From Paracoccaceae bacterium (GTDB taxonomy: Bacteria > Pseudomonadota > Alphaproteobacteria > Rhodobacterales > Rhodobacteraceae), in the NCBI GenBank assembly GCA_003545125.1, contig DQCI01000197.1:14271-22981 (forward strand): DNA of 8,711 nucleotides, written 5' to 3'. Of this stretch, positions 1-6,792 are shown piece by piece (the first letter of the stretch is position 1; each line of letters begins with the position of its first letter). Both the position numbers and the translations under genes were made by a program. The notes under the pieces are model-generated. The model searched no databases. It was given only the letters and a program-made list of their open reading frames with translations, and was not told the DNA's origin.

Positions 1-1346
1 ATTATGAGGCGTCCGGCGGCACGGTGGAGCTCGATGGGGCCCCCGTCACCTTCACCCATTCGCGCGAGGCCGAGAAACGCGGCGTCACCATCATCCACCA
101 GGAATTCAACCTCGCGCCCGCGCTGAGCATCCGTGAAAACATCTTTCTCGGCCATGAACTGAAACGGGGCTGGCTGCTCGACCACAAGACCATGCAAGCC
201 CGCACCCAGGAGCTGCTCGACCGTCTGGAAACGCCGCTCGACCCGCGCACCCGAACCGCCGACATCGCGGTGCCCGAGAAACAGATGGTCGAGATCGCCA
301 AGGCGCTGTCGCGCGAGGCGCGCGTGCTTATCATGGACGAGCCGACGGCCGCGCTTACCACCCGTGAAACCGAGGTGCTGTTTCGCCAGATCGAGCGGTT
401 GCGTGCGCAAGGCACGGCGATCCTCTATACCTCGCACAAGCTCGACGAAGTGGCGAAGATCGCCGACCGGGTCACGGTCATGCGCGACGGCCGGATCGTG
501 CGCACGGCGCTGCGCGGCGAGATGAACGAAGACCAGATGGCGGAAGCCATGGTCGGACGCGAACTGACCGACATGTTCCCCGCCAAGAGGCCCGCCGCGA
601 GCGCCGAGGCCGCGCTGGAGGTCTCCGGCTTCTCGCTCGAAGGCGTCGTCAAGGACGTGAGCTTCCGCCTTGGGCGCGGCGAGATCCTCGGGTTCGCGGG
701 GCTGGTGGGCTCAGGCCGGACCGAACTCATGGAAGGGCTGATCGGCCTGCGCGACGCGACCGGCAGCCTGCGCATCAACGGCGCGGAAACGCATATCCGC
801 AACCCCGAACAGGCGATGGACGCAGGGCTCGTCTACCTGCCCGAGGACCGCAAGGAACACGGGCTGATCCTGACCCTCGATATGCGCCGCAACCTCACTC
901 TGCTGGTGCTGAAGAAGTTCACCAGGGTCCTGATCGACCGCAAGGCCGAGGAGGCAGCACTCGACAAGGCGATCGAGGAGTTTGACATCCGCGCGCCGTC
1001 GCGTGACGTTCTGGTGGGCAACATGTCGGGTGGCAACCAGCAGAAGGTCCTGCTCGCCAAGATCATGCTGGCGGAACCGCAGATCGTCATCATCGACGAA
1101 CCCACCCGCGGCATCGACGTCGGCACCAAGCAGCAGTTTTACACCTTCATCCACCGGCTCGCGGAGGCTGGGCATTCGGTGATCGTGATCTCATCGGAGA
1201 TGACCGAGGTGATCGGGCTCTGCGACCGGGTGCTGGTGATGCGGCGCGGAAGGATCGCAGGCGAAGTGACAGGCGCAGACGTGAACGAGGACGTCATCGT
1301 GCGCCTCGCGATGGGATTGGCAGTGAAGGGCAACGAGAATGGCTGA
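1..1346 (+). CDS. Sugar ABC transporter ATP-binding protein, RbsA/XylG/MglA type (5' partial)
   Basis: This is the cytoplasmic ATPase of a CUT2-class (ribose/xylose/galactose type) sugar importer, which hydrolyses ATP to drive uptake through the permease encoded next. The open frame runs to the window's left edge. The codons before the in-frame GTG at 24 read YEASGGT, a normal continuation of the first nucleotide-binding domain, so the gene starts upstream and its first Walker A motif is missing from view. Visible in domain 1 are the Q-loop (IIHQEFN, about 91-113), a degenerate signature (IAVPEKQMVEIAKAL), Walker B (VLIMDEPTAAL, about 327-360) and an H-loop (YTSHKLDEV). Domain 2 has a Walker A without lysine (GLVGSGRTE, about 699-725), the signature MSGGNQQKV (about 1023-1050), Walker B (IVIIDEPTRGID) and SSE in place of the switch histidine. 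This asymmetric two-domain plan is typical of the RbsA family. The stop overlaps the permease start by 8 nt (ATGGCTGA, 1339-1346). The sugar cannot be deduced. Confidence 0.95.
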   Translation, partial: YEASGGTVELDGAPVTFTHSREAEKRGVTIIHQEFNLAPALSIRENIFLGHELKRGWLLDHKTMQARTQELLDRLETPLDPRTRTADIAVPEKQMVEIAKALSREARVLIMDEPTAALTTRETEVLFRQIERLRAQGTAILYTSHKLDEVAKIADRVTVMRDGRIVRTALRGEMNEDQMAEAMVGRELTDMFPAKRPAASAEAALEVSGFSLEGVVKDVSFRLGRGEILGFAGLVGSGRTELMEGLIGLRDATGSLRINGAETHIRNPEQAMDAGLVYLPEDRKEHGLILTLDMRRNLTLLVLKKFTRVLIDRKAEEAALDKAIEEFDIRAPSRDVLVGNMSGGNQQKVLLAKIMLAEPQIVIIDEPTRGIDVGTKQQFYTFIHRLAEAGHSVIVISSEMTEVIGLCDRVLVMRRGRIAGEVTGADVNEDVIVRLAMGLAVKGNENG

Positions 1347-2337
1347 CACCACGAGCACCGGCGCGAAGGCCGGCTTCAAACTCGACGTCCAGGCGCTCGG
1401 GCCGATCCTCGCGCTGATCGTGCTGATGGTGATCGGGACCGCGCTGAACCCCGACTTCCTGGCCGCGCAGAACATCACCAACGTGCTGTCGCGGTCCGCC
1501 TTCATCGGCATCATCGCGGTGGGTATGACCTTCGTCATCACCGCCGGTGGCTTTGACCTCTCGGTCGGTTCGATGACCGCCTTCATTGCCGGGCTGATGA
1601 TCATGCTGATGAACGCGCTGATCCCGGCGCTCGGCACATCGTGGTGGGTGATCGTGATCGGCATGGTCGCGGGGCTGGCGATAGGCGGCGTGTTGGGGGC
1701 GATCAACGGGCTGCTCATCACCCGGCTCAACATCGAGGCCTTCATCGTCACCCTCGGCTCGATGGTGATCTTCCGCTCATTGGTGACCTTCCTCGCCGAC
1801 GGCGGCACGCTGTCGCTCAACTTCGCGCTCGGCAGCCTCTACGAGCCGGTCTATTACGGCGGGCTGTTCGGCATTCGCTGGCCGATCATCATCTTCATCC
1901 TTGTCGCGGTGCTGGGCGAGATCGCCATGCGCCACACCGCCTACGGACGTCACTGCACAGCCATCGGCTCCAACGAACAGGTGGCGCGCTACTCGGCGGT
2001 GCACGTCAAACGCGTCCGTACCATGACCTTCACGGTGCTCGGTGTGCTCGTCGGCGTCGCCTCCGTGCTCTATGTGCCGCGGCTCGGCTCGGCGTCGAAT
2101 TCCACCGGCACGCTGTGGGAGCTTCAGACCATCGCCAGCGTCATCATCGGCGGCACGCTCTTGTCGGGCGGGTTCGGCCGGGTCTGGGGCACGGTGGTCG
2201 GCGTGCTGATCCTGAGCTTGATCGACAATATCCTCAACCTCACGGACCTGGTGAGCCCGTATCTGAACGGCGCGATCCAAGGCGTGATCATCATTCTGGC
2301 GGTCGTGTTGCAGCGCGCCAGAAAATCATCCCGTTGA
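1339..2337 (+). CDS. Sugar ABC transporter permease, RbsC-like (BPD_transp_2 family)
   Basis: This inner-membrane permease (332 aa) forms the translocation channel of the CUT2-type importer, probably as a homodimer with the RbsA-like ATPase. The start ATG lies inside the end of the ATPase gene, with GAAGGG (1325-1330) 8 nt upstream as ribosome binding site, so the two are probably translationally coupled. The protein is a run of hydrophobic helices after a short cytoplasmic N terminus (residues 1-20). RbsC hallmarks are GMTFVITAGGFDLSVGSM (62-79), NGLLITRLNIEAFIVTLGSM (123-142) and a cytoplasmic ATPase-contact loop at about 199-227 containing YGRHCTAIGSNEQVARYSA and VKRVR. The C-terminal helices (about 263-325) end in a short basic tail, QRARKSSR. 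The length is normal for the family. It is the middle gene of an ATPase-permease-binding protein operon. Confidence 0.95.
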   Translation: MADTTSTGAKAGFKLDVQALGPILALIVLMVIGTALNPDFLAAQNITNVLSRSAFIGIIAVGMTFVITAGGFDLSVGSMTAFIAGLMIMLMNALIPALGTSWWVIVIGMVAGLAIGGVLGAINGLLITRLNIEAFIVTLGSMVIFRSLVTFLADGGTLSLNFALGSLYEPVYYGGLFGIRWPIIIFILVAVLGEIAMRHTAYGRHCTAIGSNEQVARYSAVHVKRVRTMTFTVLGVLVGVASVLYVPRLGSASNSTGTLWELQTIASVIIGGTLLSGGFGRVWGTVVGVLILSLIDNILNLTDLVSPYLNGAIQGVIIILAVVLQRARKSSR

Positions 2338-2360
2338 CGGGAACAACGCCCCGGCAGGGG
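2332..2360 (+). other. Two small stem-loops between permease and binding-protein genes
   Basis: The 43-nt gap before the binding-protein gene holds two short inverted repeats in a row. The first is CGTTG (2332-2336) with CAACG (2344-2348) and overlaps the permease stop codon. The second is CCCC (2349-2352) with GGGG (2357-2360) around a GGCA loop. They sit just upstream of the AAGGGAG ribosome binding site (2368-2374). Such structures can protect the 5' end of a processed binding-protein mRNA, but the stems are short and this role is only inferred. Confidence 0.3.
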
Positions 2361-2380
2361 GTAAACCAAGGGAGTGAGAC

Positions 2381-3331
2381 ATGAACATGAAACACCTATT
2401 CGGCGCGACCGCGCTTGCCGCGATCATGATGGCGCCGATGGCGATGGCCCAGGACACGACCGTGATCGGTGTCTCGATCCCGGCCGCGACCCACGGCTGG
2501 GCGGGCGGCATGAACTTCCACGCCCAGGAAGCGATCGACCGTCTCGAAGCGACATACCCTGAGCTCGACTTCGTGCTCGCCACCGCCTCCGACCCCGCCA
2601 AACAGGTCGCCGATATCGAAGACATGATGGCCACCCGCGACATCGACGCGCTGGTCGTGCTGCCGTTCGAGAGTGAGCCGCTGACCCCGCCGGTCAAGCG
2701 CGTGGCAGCAGCCGGCAAATGGGTCACCGTGATCGACCGCGGCCTCTCCGAGCCCGGCATCGAAGACCTCTATGTGGCCGGCGACAACCCCGGCTTCGGC
2801 ACGACCTCGGGCGAGTTCTTCGTCGAGATGATGCCCGACGGCGGCAATATCGTCGTGCTGCGCGGCATCCCGACCACCATCGACAACGAACGCGTGGAAG
2901 GCTTCCAGGCGGCAATCGAGGGCTCGGGCATCGAGATCCTCGGCATGGAGCATGGCAACTGGAACCGCGACGACGCCTTTGCGGTGATGCAGGACTTCCT
3001 GTCCAAGTATCCCGAGATCGACGCGGTTTGGGCGTCGGATGACGACATGGCCATCGGTGTGCTCGCGGCGATCAAGGAAGCGGGCCGGATGGACGACATG
3101 TGGGTGCTCGGTGGCGCCGGCATGAAGGAGATGATCAAGCGGGTCGCCGACGGTGACGAATACGTCAAGGCGAACGTGACCTACCCGCCGTCGATGAGCG
3201 GCACGGCAATCGAGCTCACCGCGCTCAACTTCGTCTCCAACGCCCCGGTTTCGGGCAAGTTCGTGATCGGCTCTGTGCTGGTCACCCAGGAGAACGCCGA
3301 GAAGTTCTACTTCCCCGACAGCCCGTTCTGA
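2381..3331 (+). CDS. Periplasmic sugar-binding protein of the ABC importer (Peripla_BP_4, RbsB-like)
   Basis: This secreted receptor (316 aa) captures the substrate in the periplasm and delivers it to the RbsC-like permease. The ATG at 2381 has the strong ribosome binding site AAGGGAG (2368-2374) at 6-nt spacing; an ATG two codons later is less well placed. Residues 1-23 form a Sec signal peptide: MNMK, a hydrophobic core, and cleavage after AMA before QDTT. The mature protein has the type I binding-protein fold signature: a first beta strand [16 protein letters not shown] (28-43), DIDALVVLP (87-95), VIDRG (117-121), DNERVEGFQ (168-176), [14 protein letters not shown] (214-227) and [10 protein letters not shown] (242-251). 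Ligand contacts in this family fall in the HGWAGG, IDRG and SDDDMA segments, and all three look intact. The length is normal. It is the last gene of the importer operon, 23 nt before a strong terminator. Family assignment is secure; the ligand (a pentose, hexose, polyol or other CUT2 substrate) is not. Confidence 0.95.
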   Translation: MNMKHLFGATALAAIMMAPMAMAQDTTVIGVSIPAATHGWAGGMNFHAQEAIDRLEATYPELDFVLATASDPAKQVADIEDMMATRDIDALVVLPFESEPLTPPVKRVAAAGKWVTVIDRGLSEPGIEDLYVAGDNPGFGTTSGEFFVEMMPDGGNIVVLRGIPTTIDNERVEGFQAAIEGSGIEILGMEHGNWNRDDAFAVMQDFLSKYPEIDAVWASDDDMAIGVLAAIKEAGRMDDMWVLGGAGMKEMIKRVADGDEYVKANVTYPPSMSGTAIELTALNFVSNAPVSGKFVIGSVLVTQENAEKFYFPDSPF

Positions 3332-3353
3332 AGCCAGTCAAATCCGGAGAAAC

Positions 3354-3387
3354 AAGTGCCCGGCCGCAAGGTCGGGCACTTTGTTTT
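3354..3387 (+). terminator. Intrinsic terminator of the ABC importer operon
   Basis: A 12-bp stem (left arm 3354-3365, right arm 3370-3381, one G·U pair) encloses a GCAA tetraloop of the stable GNRA class. It is followed by TGTTTT (3382-3387). It lies 23 nt after the binding-protein stop, where an operon terminator is expected. On the other strand the hairpin is followed only by a broken T run (GTTTCT), so it may work weakly for the convergent wzy-like gene as well. Confidence 0.9.
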
Positions 3388-3423
3388 GCAGGTCGTGGCT
3401 CTGGCCGGTCGGGCGCAGCGGGG

Positions 3424-4884
3424 TCAAATGACGGTGCGCGGCCCCTCGTCTTTGACCGGCTTGATGTCCAGCACCGATTGATGGACCTCCGGCGCCTTCT
3501 GCGCAACTGCGACCGACTTTTCGGCCGCGGCGATCAGCGCGCCGGCGATCAACCAGATATAGGGTACGATTGCGGCGTTCAGGAGCAGGTCGAACATGGT
3601 GATCCCGAGCATCAACGCGAGTGTGCCGGTGTGGGTCAGGTTGTCGCCCTCACCCAGGCGCTTGCGACGCAGCCAGATCAGGAACACCGGGACGGCCAGC
3701 AACCCGAACTCGGCAATGAAACCGAAGATGCCGTAGGTCCCGAAAATGAAGATCCACCGCCCGTCGGTAACGGCGGCCTGGCTGCCGTCCCATTCGCTGA
3801 ACACAAGGTTGCGGCCCCAGCCGCCCCACCCGAACAGCCGCCGCTCGTTGGCATGCTGGAGCAGGATCTCCTCATTCTCGAACCGGAACTCAAGAGACTG
3901 AGCACGGTCTCCGCTGATCTGATTGATGAAGCCGATGATGTCGTCGAGCGGGATGATGCCGGCGTTGCGCAACGCCGGATAGGCCAGCGCCAGCACCACG
4001 AAGATCAGCCCGATACGCATCCGCCCGGCCTCGGAAAACAGGAAGATGGCCGGGACCAGCAGCAACATGTAGGTGGCTGAGGCCATGCTCTTGCTGGCGA
4101 TGACGACCAGCATCAACCAGAGCAGCGCGTAGATGTACTTGTGGCGGGTGCCTTTGGGCTGAACCCGCGCGAGGCTCGCCGTCGCGAGCGCCGCTGAGAC
4201 GAAGAAGAAGGCGAGCCACAGCGCGTGCGGCAGGAACACGATGGGACGGTAGGTGCTGCCCCGGATCATCTGGATGAAGTCGTGCTGAAAGAAGCCGTAG
4301 ATCCAGATGTTGAGCTGTGGGCTGAAACGGATCTCGAACACGGCCGGGATCGTGTAGATCAAACCGCCGATCATCAGCGCCCGCAGAAGCTCGCGCCGTC
4401 CGGTTTCGCTGGCCAGAACCGTGCGGGCGGTCAAGAAGGGCAGGGCGTGAATGAGCACGAGTGCGCCCGAGAACGAGATCACCTCGCGCGGCACCAGCCC
4501 CGGGATGACACGGATCGCCGCTTCGAACGGCCCCACCTCCATGAAGGGGGCGTCGATGATGATGGTGTCGCCGTTGGTCAGGATCGTCGGGACCGTCATG
4601 AAGACGAAGGCGATGAGCAGGATCTTGGCGAGCCCGGATCGGGGCAGGAAGGCGATCTTGACCTTGGCGACGAAGATCGTGAGGAAAAAGGCGCTGAGAT
4701 TGGCGATCACCAGCTTGTCGATCGGCGGCAGCAGCGGCAGGTCGACTTCCGTTCTGGGGGGCAGGAGCAGGTAGCCGCCGATAATCGTCCACACGAAGGC
4801 CCGCTCCAGCGGCATACGCTTGTACATAATCCAGGCCACGAGCGGCCAGGAGAACAGGACAAGGTATGCGATCGGGTTCGGCAT
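3424..4884 (-). CDS. O-antigen ligase/polymerase-like membrane protein (Wzy-like)
   Basis: This is a polytopic inner-membrane protein (486 aa from ATG 4884) of the O-antigen ligase/Wzy superfamily. The superfamily either polymerises lipid-linked sugar repeats or transfers finished glycans on the periplasmic side. The frame is open 35 codons further upstream to ATG 4989, but that extension (MDRRETCAHA...) is hydrophilic and unlike the family. The start at 4884 begins directly with a membrane helix (MPNPIAYLVLFSWPLVAWIM). About ten to twelve hydrophobic segments follow. The large periplasmic loop typical of the WzyC region lies at about 306-376, with FRFENEEILLQHANERRLFG and then GWGGWGRN (352-359) and DGRWI. 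An earlier conserved-looking segment is RGSTYRPIVFLPHALW (208-223). The C terminus (about 455-486) is a charged cytoplasmic tail. Transcription is divergent from the flippase, its likely functional partner. The ribosome binding site is weak (CGGAA). Polymerase versus ligase cannot be decided by sequence reading because these proteins diverge strongly. Confidence 0.85.
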   Translation of the reverse strand: MPNPIAYLVLFSWPLVAWIMYKRMPLERAFVWTIIGGYLLLPPRTEVDLPLLPPIDKLVIANLSAFFLTIFVAKVKIAFLPRSGLAKILLIAFVFMTVPTILTNGDTIIIDAPFMEVGPFEAAIRVIPGLVPREVISFSGALVLIHALPFLTARTVLASETGRRELLRALMIGGLIYTIPAVFEIRFSPQLNIWIYGFFQHDFIQMIRGSTYRPIVFLPHALWLAFFFVSAALATASLARVQPKGTRHKYIYALLWLMLVVIASKSMASATYMLLLVPAIFLFSEAGRMRIGLIFVVLALAYPALRNAGIIPLDDIIGFINQISGDRAQSLEFRFENEEILLQHANERRLFGWGGWGRNLVFSEWDGSQAAVTDGRWIFIFGTYGIFGFIAEFGLLAVPVFLIWLRRKRLGEGDNLTHTGTLALMLGITMFDLLLNAAIVPYIWLIAGALIAAAEKSVAVAQKAPEVHQSVLDIKPVKDEGPRTVI

Positions 4885-4901
4885 TGTGTTCCGGCGATGC
4901 A

Positions 4902-4921
4902 GTCGGACGGTGGGGTCCGAC
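4902..4921 (-). promoter_or_regulatory. Stem-loop in the 5' leader of the wzy-like gene
   Basis: A perfect 7-bp inverted repeat, GTCGGAC/GTCCGAC with a 6-nt loop, ends 17 nt before the wzy-like ATG on the transcribed strand. Its position just ahead of a weak ribosome binding site suggests an effect on translation start, or alternatively a protein-binding operator. Neither role can be shown from sequence. Confidence 0.35.
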
Positions 4922-5032
4922 GAGGGTAGAGCGTTTGGTTCGGTATCGGCGACCGGCGCAGCGTGCGCGCAGGTTTCGCGTCGATCCACACCTTGAAAAA
5001 CGGGTGCCTCTCGGCCCCCGCTGATTCCCGCA

Positions 5033-5061
5033 CGTATAGGCGATTCCTTCGCCTGGGTGAA
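5033..5061 (-). promoter_or_regulatory. Candidate sigma-70-type promoter for the wzy-like gene
   Basis: Read on the - strand there is TTCACC (5061-5056), a 17-bp spacer, and TATACG (5038-5033). Each hexamer matches the TTGACA/TATAAT consensus at 4 of 6 positions. Transcription would begin near 5026 and give a leader of about 140 nt that includes the 4902-4921 stem-loop. A GATTC site (5042-5046) lies inside the spacer, so adenine methylation could affect this promoter if CcrM is present. Confidence 0.4.
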
Positions 5062-5089
5062 ACCATTCCCCGCATTGTTGCGGGTTTTT
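5038..5089 (+). terminator. Terminator-like double hairpin with no assigned gene (possible sRNA end or attenuator)
   Basis: There are two hairpins in tandem on the + strand. The first is AGGCGA/TCGCCT with a 5-nt loop (5038-5054). The second is CCCGCA/TGCGGG with a TTGT loop (5069-5084), followed directly by TTTTT (5085-5089). The second has the form of a short intrinsic terminator. No protein gene precedes it on the + strand, because the upstream gene runs the other way. It would therefore end a small RNA transcribed across about 4990-5089, or attenuate a long flippase leader. No convincing upstream + strand promoter was found. Confidence 0.45.
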
Positions 5090-5180
5090 CGCTAGTGTCC
5101 GCAGACCAGCCGTATCGGGTATGTTCCGGCACGAGGGGATCGTTGAAGGAGCTTGCACAATCCGTTTTTGGCCCTTTCCA

Positions 5181-5209
5181 TTGACCCTGCAGCGCAATGG
5201 TTGCAAAAG
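5181..5209 (+). promoter_or_regulatory. Weak candidate promoter for the flippase gene
   Basis: TTGACC (5181-5186, 5 of 6 to the -35 consensus) is followed after 17 bp by CAAAAG (5204-5209), only 3 of 6 to the -10 consensus. Transcription from here would start around 5216 and suit the GTG start at 5257, not the ATG at 5197. The support is the -35 hexamer and its position only. Confidence 0.25.
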
Positions 5210-5256
5210 TTAAACCGGGCACGGTGGCGTGTGGCGTCACCTATCGGGAGTTTTTG

Positions 5257-6645
5257 GTGCAACTGGCGGTTCTGGGCTTCAATCCAGCAAAGATGTTTTC
5301 CGGCGACGGTTTGATGGCGCGCGTGCTGCGCGGCTCGGCGTTCGTGCTGTTCGGCTATGGCGCGAGCCAGGTCCTTCGTCTCGCGTCGAACCTGATTCTG
5401 ACCCGTCTGCTCTTCCCCGAAGCCTTTGGCTTGATGGCGCTCGTCGCGATGGTCGAGGTCGGACTTACGCTGTTCACCGACATGGGCATTGCACCGTCAA
5501 TCGCCCAATCGAAGCGCGGCGATGATCCCGACTTCCTTGATACGGCCTACACCCTCAAGGTGATCCGCGGCTTCGTGCTGTGGCTTACGGCCTGTATCCT
5601 GGCCTACCCGGCGGCGCTGTTCTTCGAGGCGCCCGAGCTGGCGCTGTTTTTGCCGATTTCGACCTTCTCGATGGTCATTTCCGGCTTTACCACCGTCCGA
5701 ATCGAGACCGCCTTCAGGCACCTGCAACTTGGCCGGGTGACCGCGATCGATCTCGCCTCCCAGGTGGTCGCACTTGTCTTCATGATCCTGCTGGCTTGGT
5801 ACACGCGGAGCGTTGTGGCGCTTGTCGCCGGTGGCATCGTAACGGCAGCGGTCCAGAATTTCCTCGCCGGCCGGTACCTCGATGGCCACCGCAATCGCCT
5901 GCGCTGGGATCCTTCCGCCGCGCGTGAACTCATTCATTTCGGCAAGTGGATTTTCGTCTCGACCCTGTTCTCCTTCTTCTCGAGCCAGGGCGACAAGCTG
6001 GTGTTCGGCAAGTTCCTGACGCTGCATGTGCTTGGCATCTACAACATCGGTTATTACCTCGGCAGCTTCCCGCTGATGCTCGGCACCGAACTTGTCGGCC
6101 GGGTGATGATTCCGATCTACCGCGAGGTGCGCGAGAAGGGCACCGCGTCCGGTGCCCGCAAGCTGCGGACCATGCGGTTCCTCATGACCGGCGGGCTGAT
6201 CGCGCTGATGGGGGTGCTGGCGATCTTTGGCCCGATGCTGGTCAACTTCCTCTACGACGACCGCTACGTAAACGCGGGCGCGATGCTGGTGCTGATCTCG
6301 CTCGCAATGATGCCGGCCGCGGTCGGCGTGTCCTATGACCGGGCGGCGCTGGCCGCGGGCGACTCACGGCATTTCTTCATCGTCTCTGCGGCGCGTGGGA
6401 TCACCGGTGTGGCATTCCTGCTGATCGGCGTCCATTTCTGGGGCATCGTCGGTGCCATCGGCGGCCTCGCCCTTTCAGGTATGGCCGTGCATCCGTTTTT
6501 GGTCTGGCTGTCGATCAAGCATAAGGTCTGGGATGGTGAGCACGATGCCATCTTCGCCGTGGTAGCGGTCGCTTTGGCCGTCGGCGCGATCTGGCTGCAT
6601 CTCGGTGAGATTCAGGCTATGGCCATCGCCGCAGCAGAAGGTTGA
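5257..6645 (+). CDS. Wzx-like polysaccharide flippase (oligosaccharide flippase family, MOP superfamily)
   Basis: This multi-pass inner-membrane protein is predicted to move undecaprenyl-linked oligosaccharide repeat units from the cytoplasmic to the periplasmic face, where the Wzy-like protein would use them. Family features, numbered from GTG 5257, are the N-terminal RGSAFVLFGYGASQVLRLAS (25-44) running into NLILTRLLFPEAFGLMALV, then FTDMGIAPSIAQSKRGDDP (73-91), GKWIFVSTLFSFFSSQGDKL (229-248) and LGIYNIGYYLGSFP (259-272), with about twelve to fourteen hydrophobic helices overall. The GTG at 5257 was chosen because GGGAG (5246-5250) sits 6 nt upstream. ATG 5293 matches the usual family start but has only weak ribosome binding, and ATG 5197 has none. 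The length of 462 aa (450 from 5293) is normal. It is transcribed away from the wzy-like gene and towards the acyl-CoA ligase gene. Unlike its neighbours, this gene carries five GANTC motifs. Confidence 0.88.
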   Translation: MQLAVLGFNPAKMFSGDGLMARVLRGSAFVLFGYGASQVLRLASNLILTRLLFPEAFGLMALVAMVEVGLTLFTDMGIAPSIAQSKRGDDPDFLDTAYTLKVIRGFVLWLTACILAYPAALFFEAPELALFLPISTFSMVISGFTTVRIETAFRHLQLGRVTAIDLASQVVALVFMILLAWYTRSVVALVAGGIVTAAVQNFLAGRYLDGHRNRLRWDPSAARELIHFGKWIFVSTLFSFFSSQGDKLVFGKFLTLHVLGIYNIGYYLGSFPLMLGTELVGRVMIPIYREVREKGTASGARKLRTMRFLMTGGLIALMGVLAIFGPMLVNFLYDDRYVNAGAMLVLISLAMMPAAVGVSYDRAALAAGDSRHFFIVSAARGITGVAFLLIGVHFWGIVGAIGGLALSGMAVHPFLVWLSIKHKVWDGEHDAIFAVVAVALAVGAIWLHLGEIQAMAIAAAEG

Positions 6646-6658
6646 AGTGGGGCGGGTG

Positions 6659-6727
6659 CGAAATCCGAAGCGGATTTCGTTACAAAATCCGCACCGGATT
6701 TTGTGCCGGTTTCCGCACCGGAAACCG
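6659..6727. repeat. Array of three palindromes with 3-nt loops between convergent genes
   Basis: There are three perfect inverted repeats in 69 bp. Unit 1 is CGAAATCCG/CGGATTTCG with loop AAG (6659-6679). Unit 2 is ACAAAATCCG/CGGATTTTGT with loop CAC (6682-6704). Unit 3 is CGGTTTCCG/CGGAAACCG with loop CAC (6707-6727). Spacers are only 2 nt. All share the core TCCG-NNN-CGGA, and the decamer TCCGCACCGG is identical in units 2 and 3 (6688-6697, 6712-6721). The array begins 13 nt after the flippase stop and ends 65 nt before the ligase stop. It resembles a REP/BIME-type element or a bidirectional mRNA-end structure. None of the units is followed by a real T tract, so a classical terminator is not supported. 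Confidence 0.85.
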
Positions 6728-6792
6728 CGCCCGATGACAGGTCTCGCTCCAGAACAGAATGCGGGGCCAGGTTTGATCACCCGCCCGGATGG

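Larger units (their letters stand above)
4885..5256. other. Divergent intergenic region between wzy-like and flippase genes
   Basis: This 372-bp gap holds no convincing gene. It contains, from left to right: a 7-bp inverted repeat in the wzy leader (4902-4921); a candidate - strand promoter (5033-5061); a + strand double hairpin ending in T5 (5038-5089); GATTC sites at 5023-5027 and 5042-5046; an AAGGAG sequence (5146-5151) with no well-spaced start codon; and a TTGACC element (5181-5186). The in-frame ATG at 5197 has no ribosome binding site. Confidence 0.6.

Noticed and set aside
3478..4929. + strand open frames opposite the wzy-like gene (3478-4080 and 4225-4929)
   Set aside because: Their translations are highly charged and rich in Asp, Glu, Gln and His, as expected for the complement of a hydrophobic membrane-protein gene. 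No start signals or domains were seen.
4885..4989. N-terminal extension of the wzy-like protein to ATG 4989
   Set aside because: It is hydrophilic sequence before the expected first membrane helix, and it would place the 4902-4921 stem-loop inside the coding region without need.
5121..5213. 30-codon open frame from ATG 5121
   Set aside because: There is no ribosome binding site and no recognisable peptide features.
5153..5314. Small open frame after AAGGAG (5146-5151), ending TGATG against the in-frame ATG at 5314 of the flippase
   Set aside because: The TGATG overlap suggests translational coupling, but the only start is TTG one base after the ribosome binding site, the peptide is Trp-rich and arbitrary in composition, and the flippase has a better start upstream.
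6659..6727. Reading the palindrome array as a CRISPR or integron attachment array
   Set aside because: The units are palindromes with 2-nt spacing and no unique 30-40 bp spacers, and there are no cas or integrase genes nearby.
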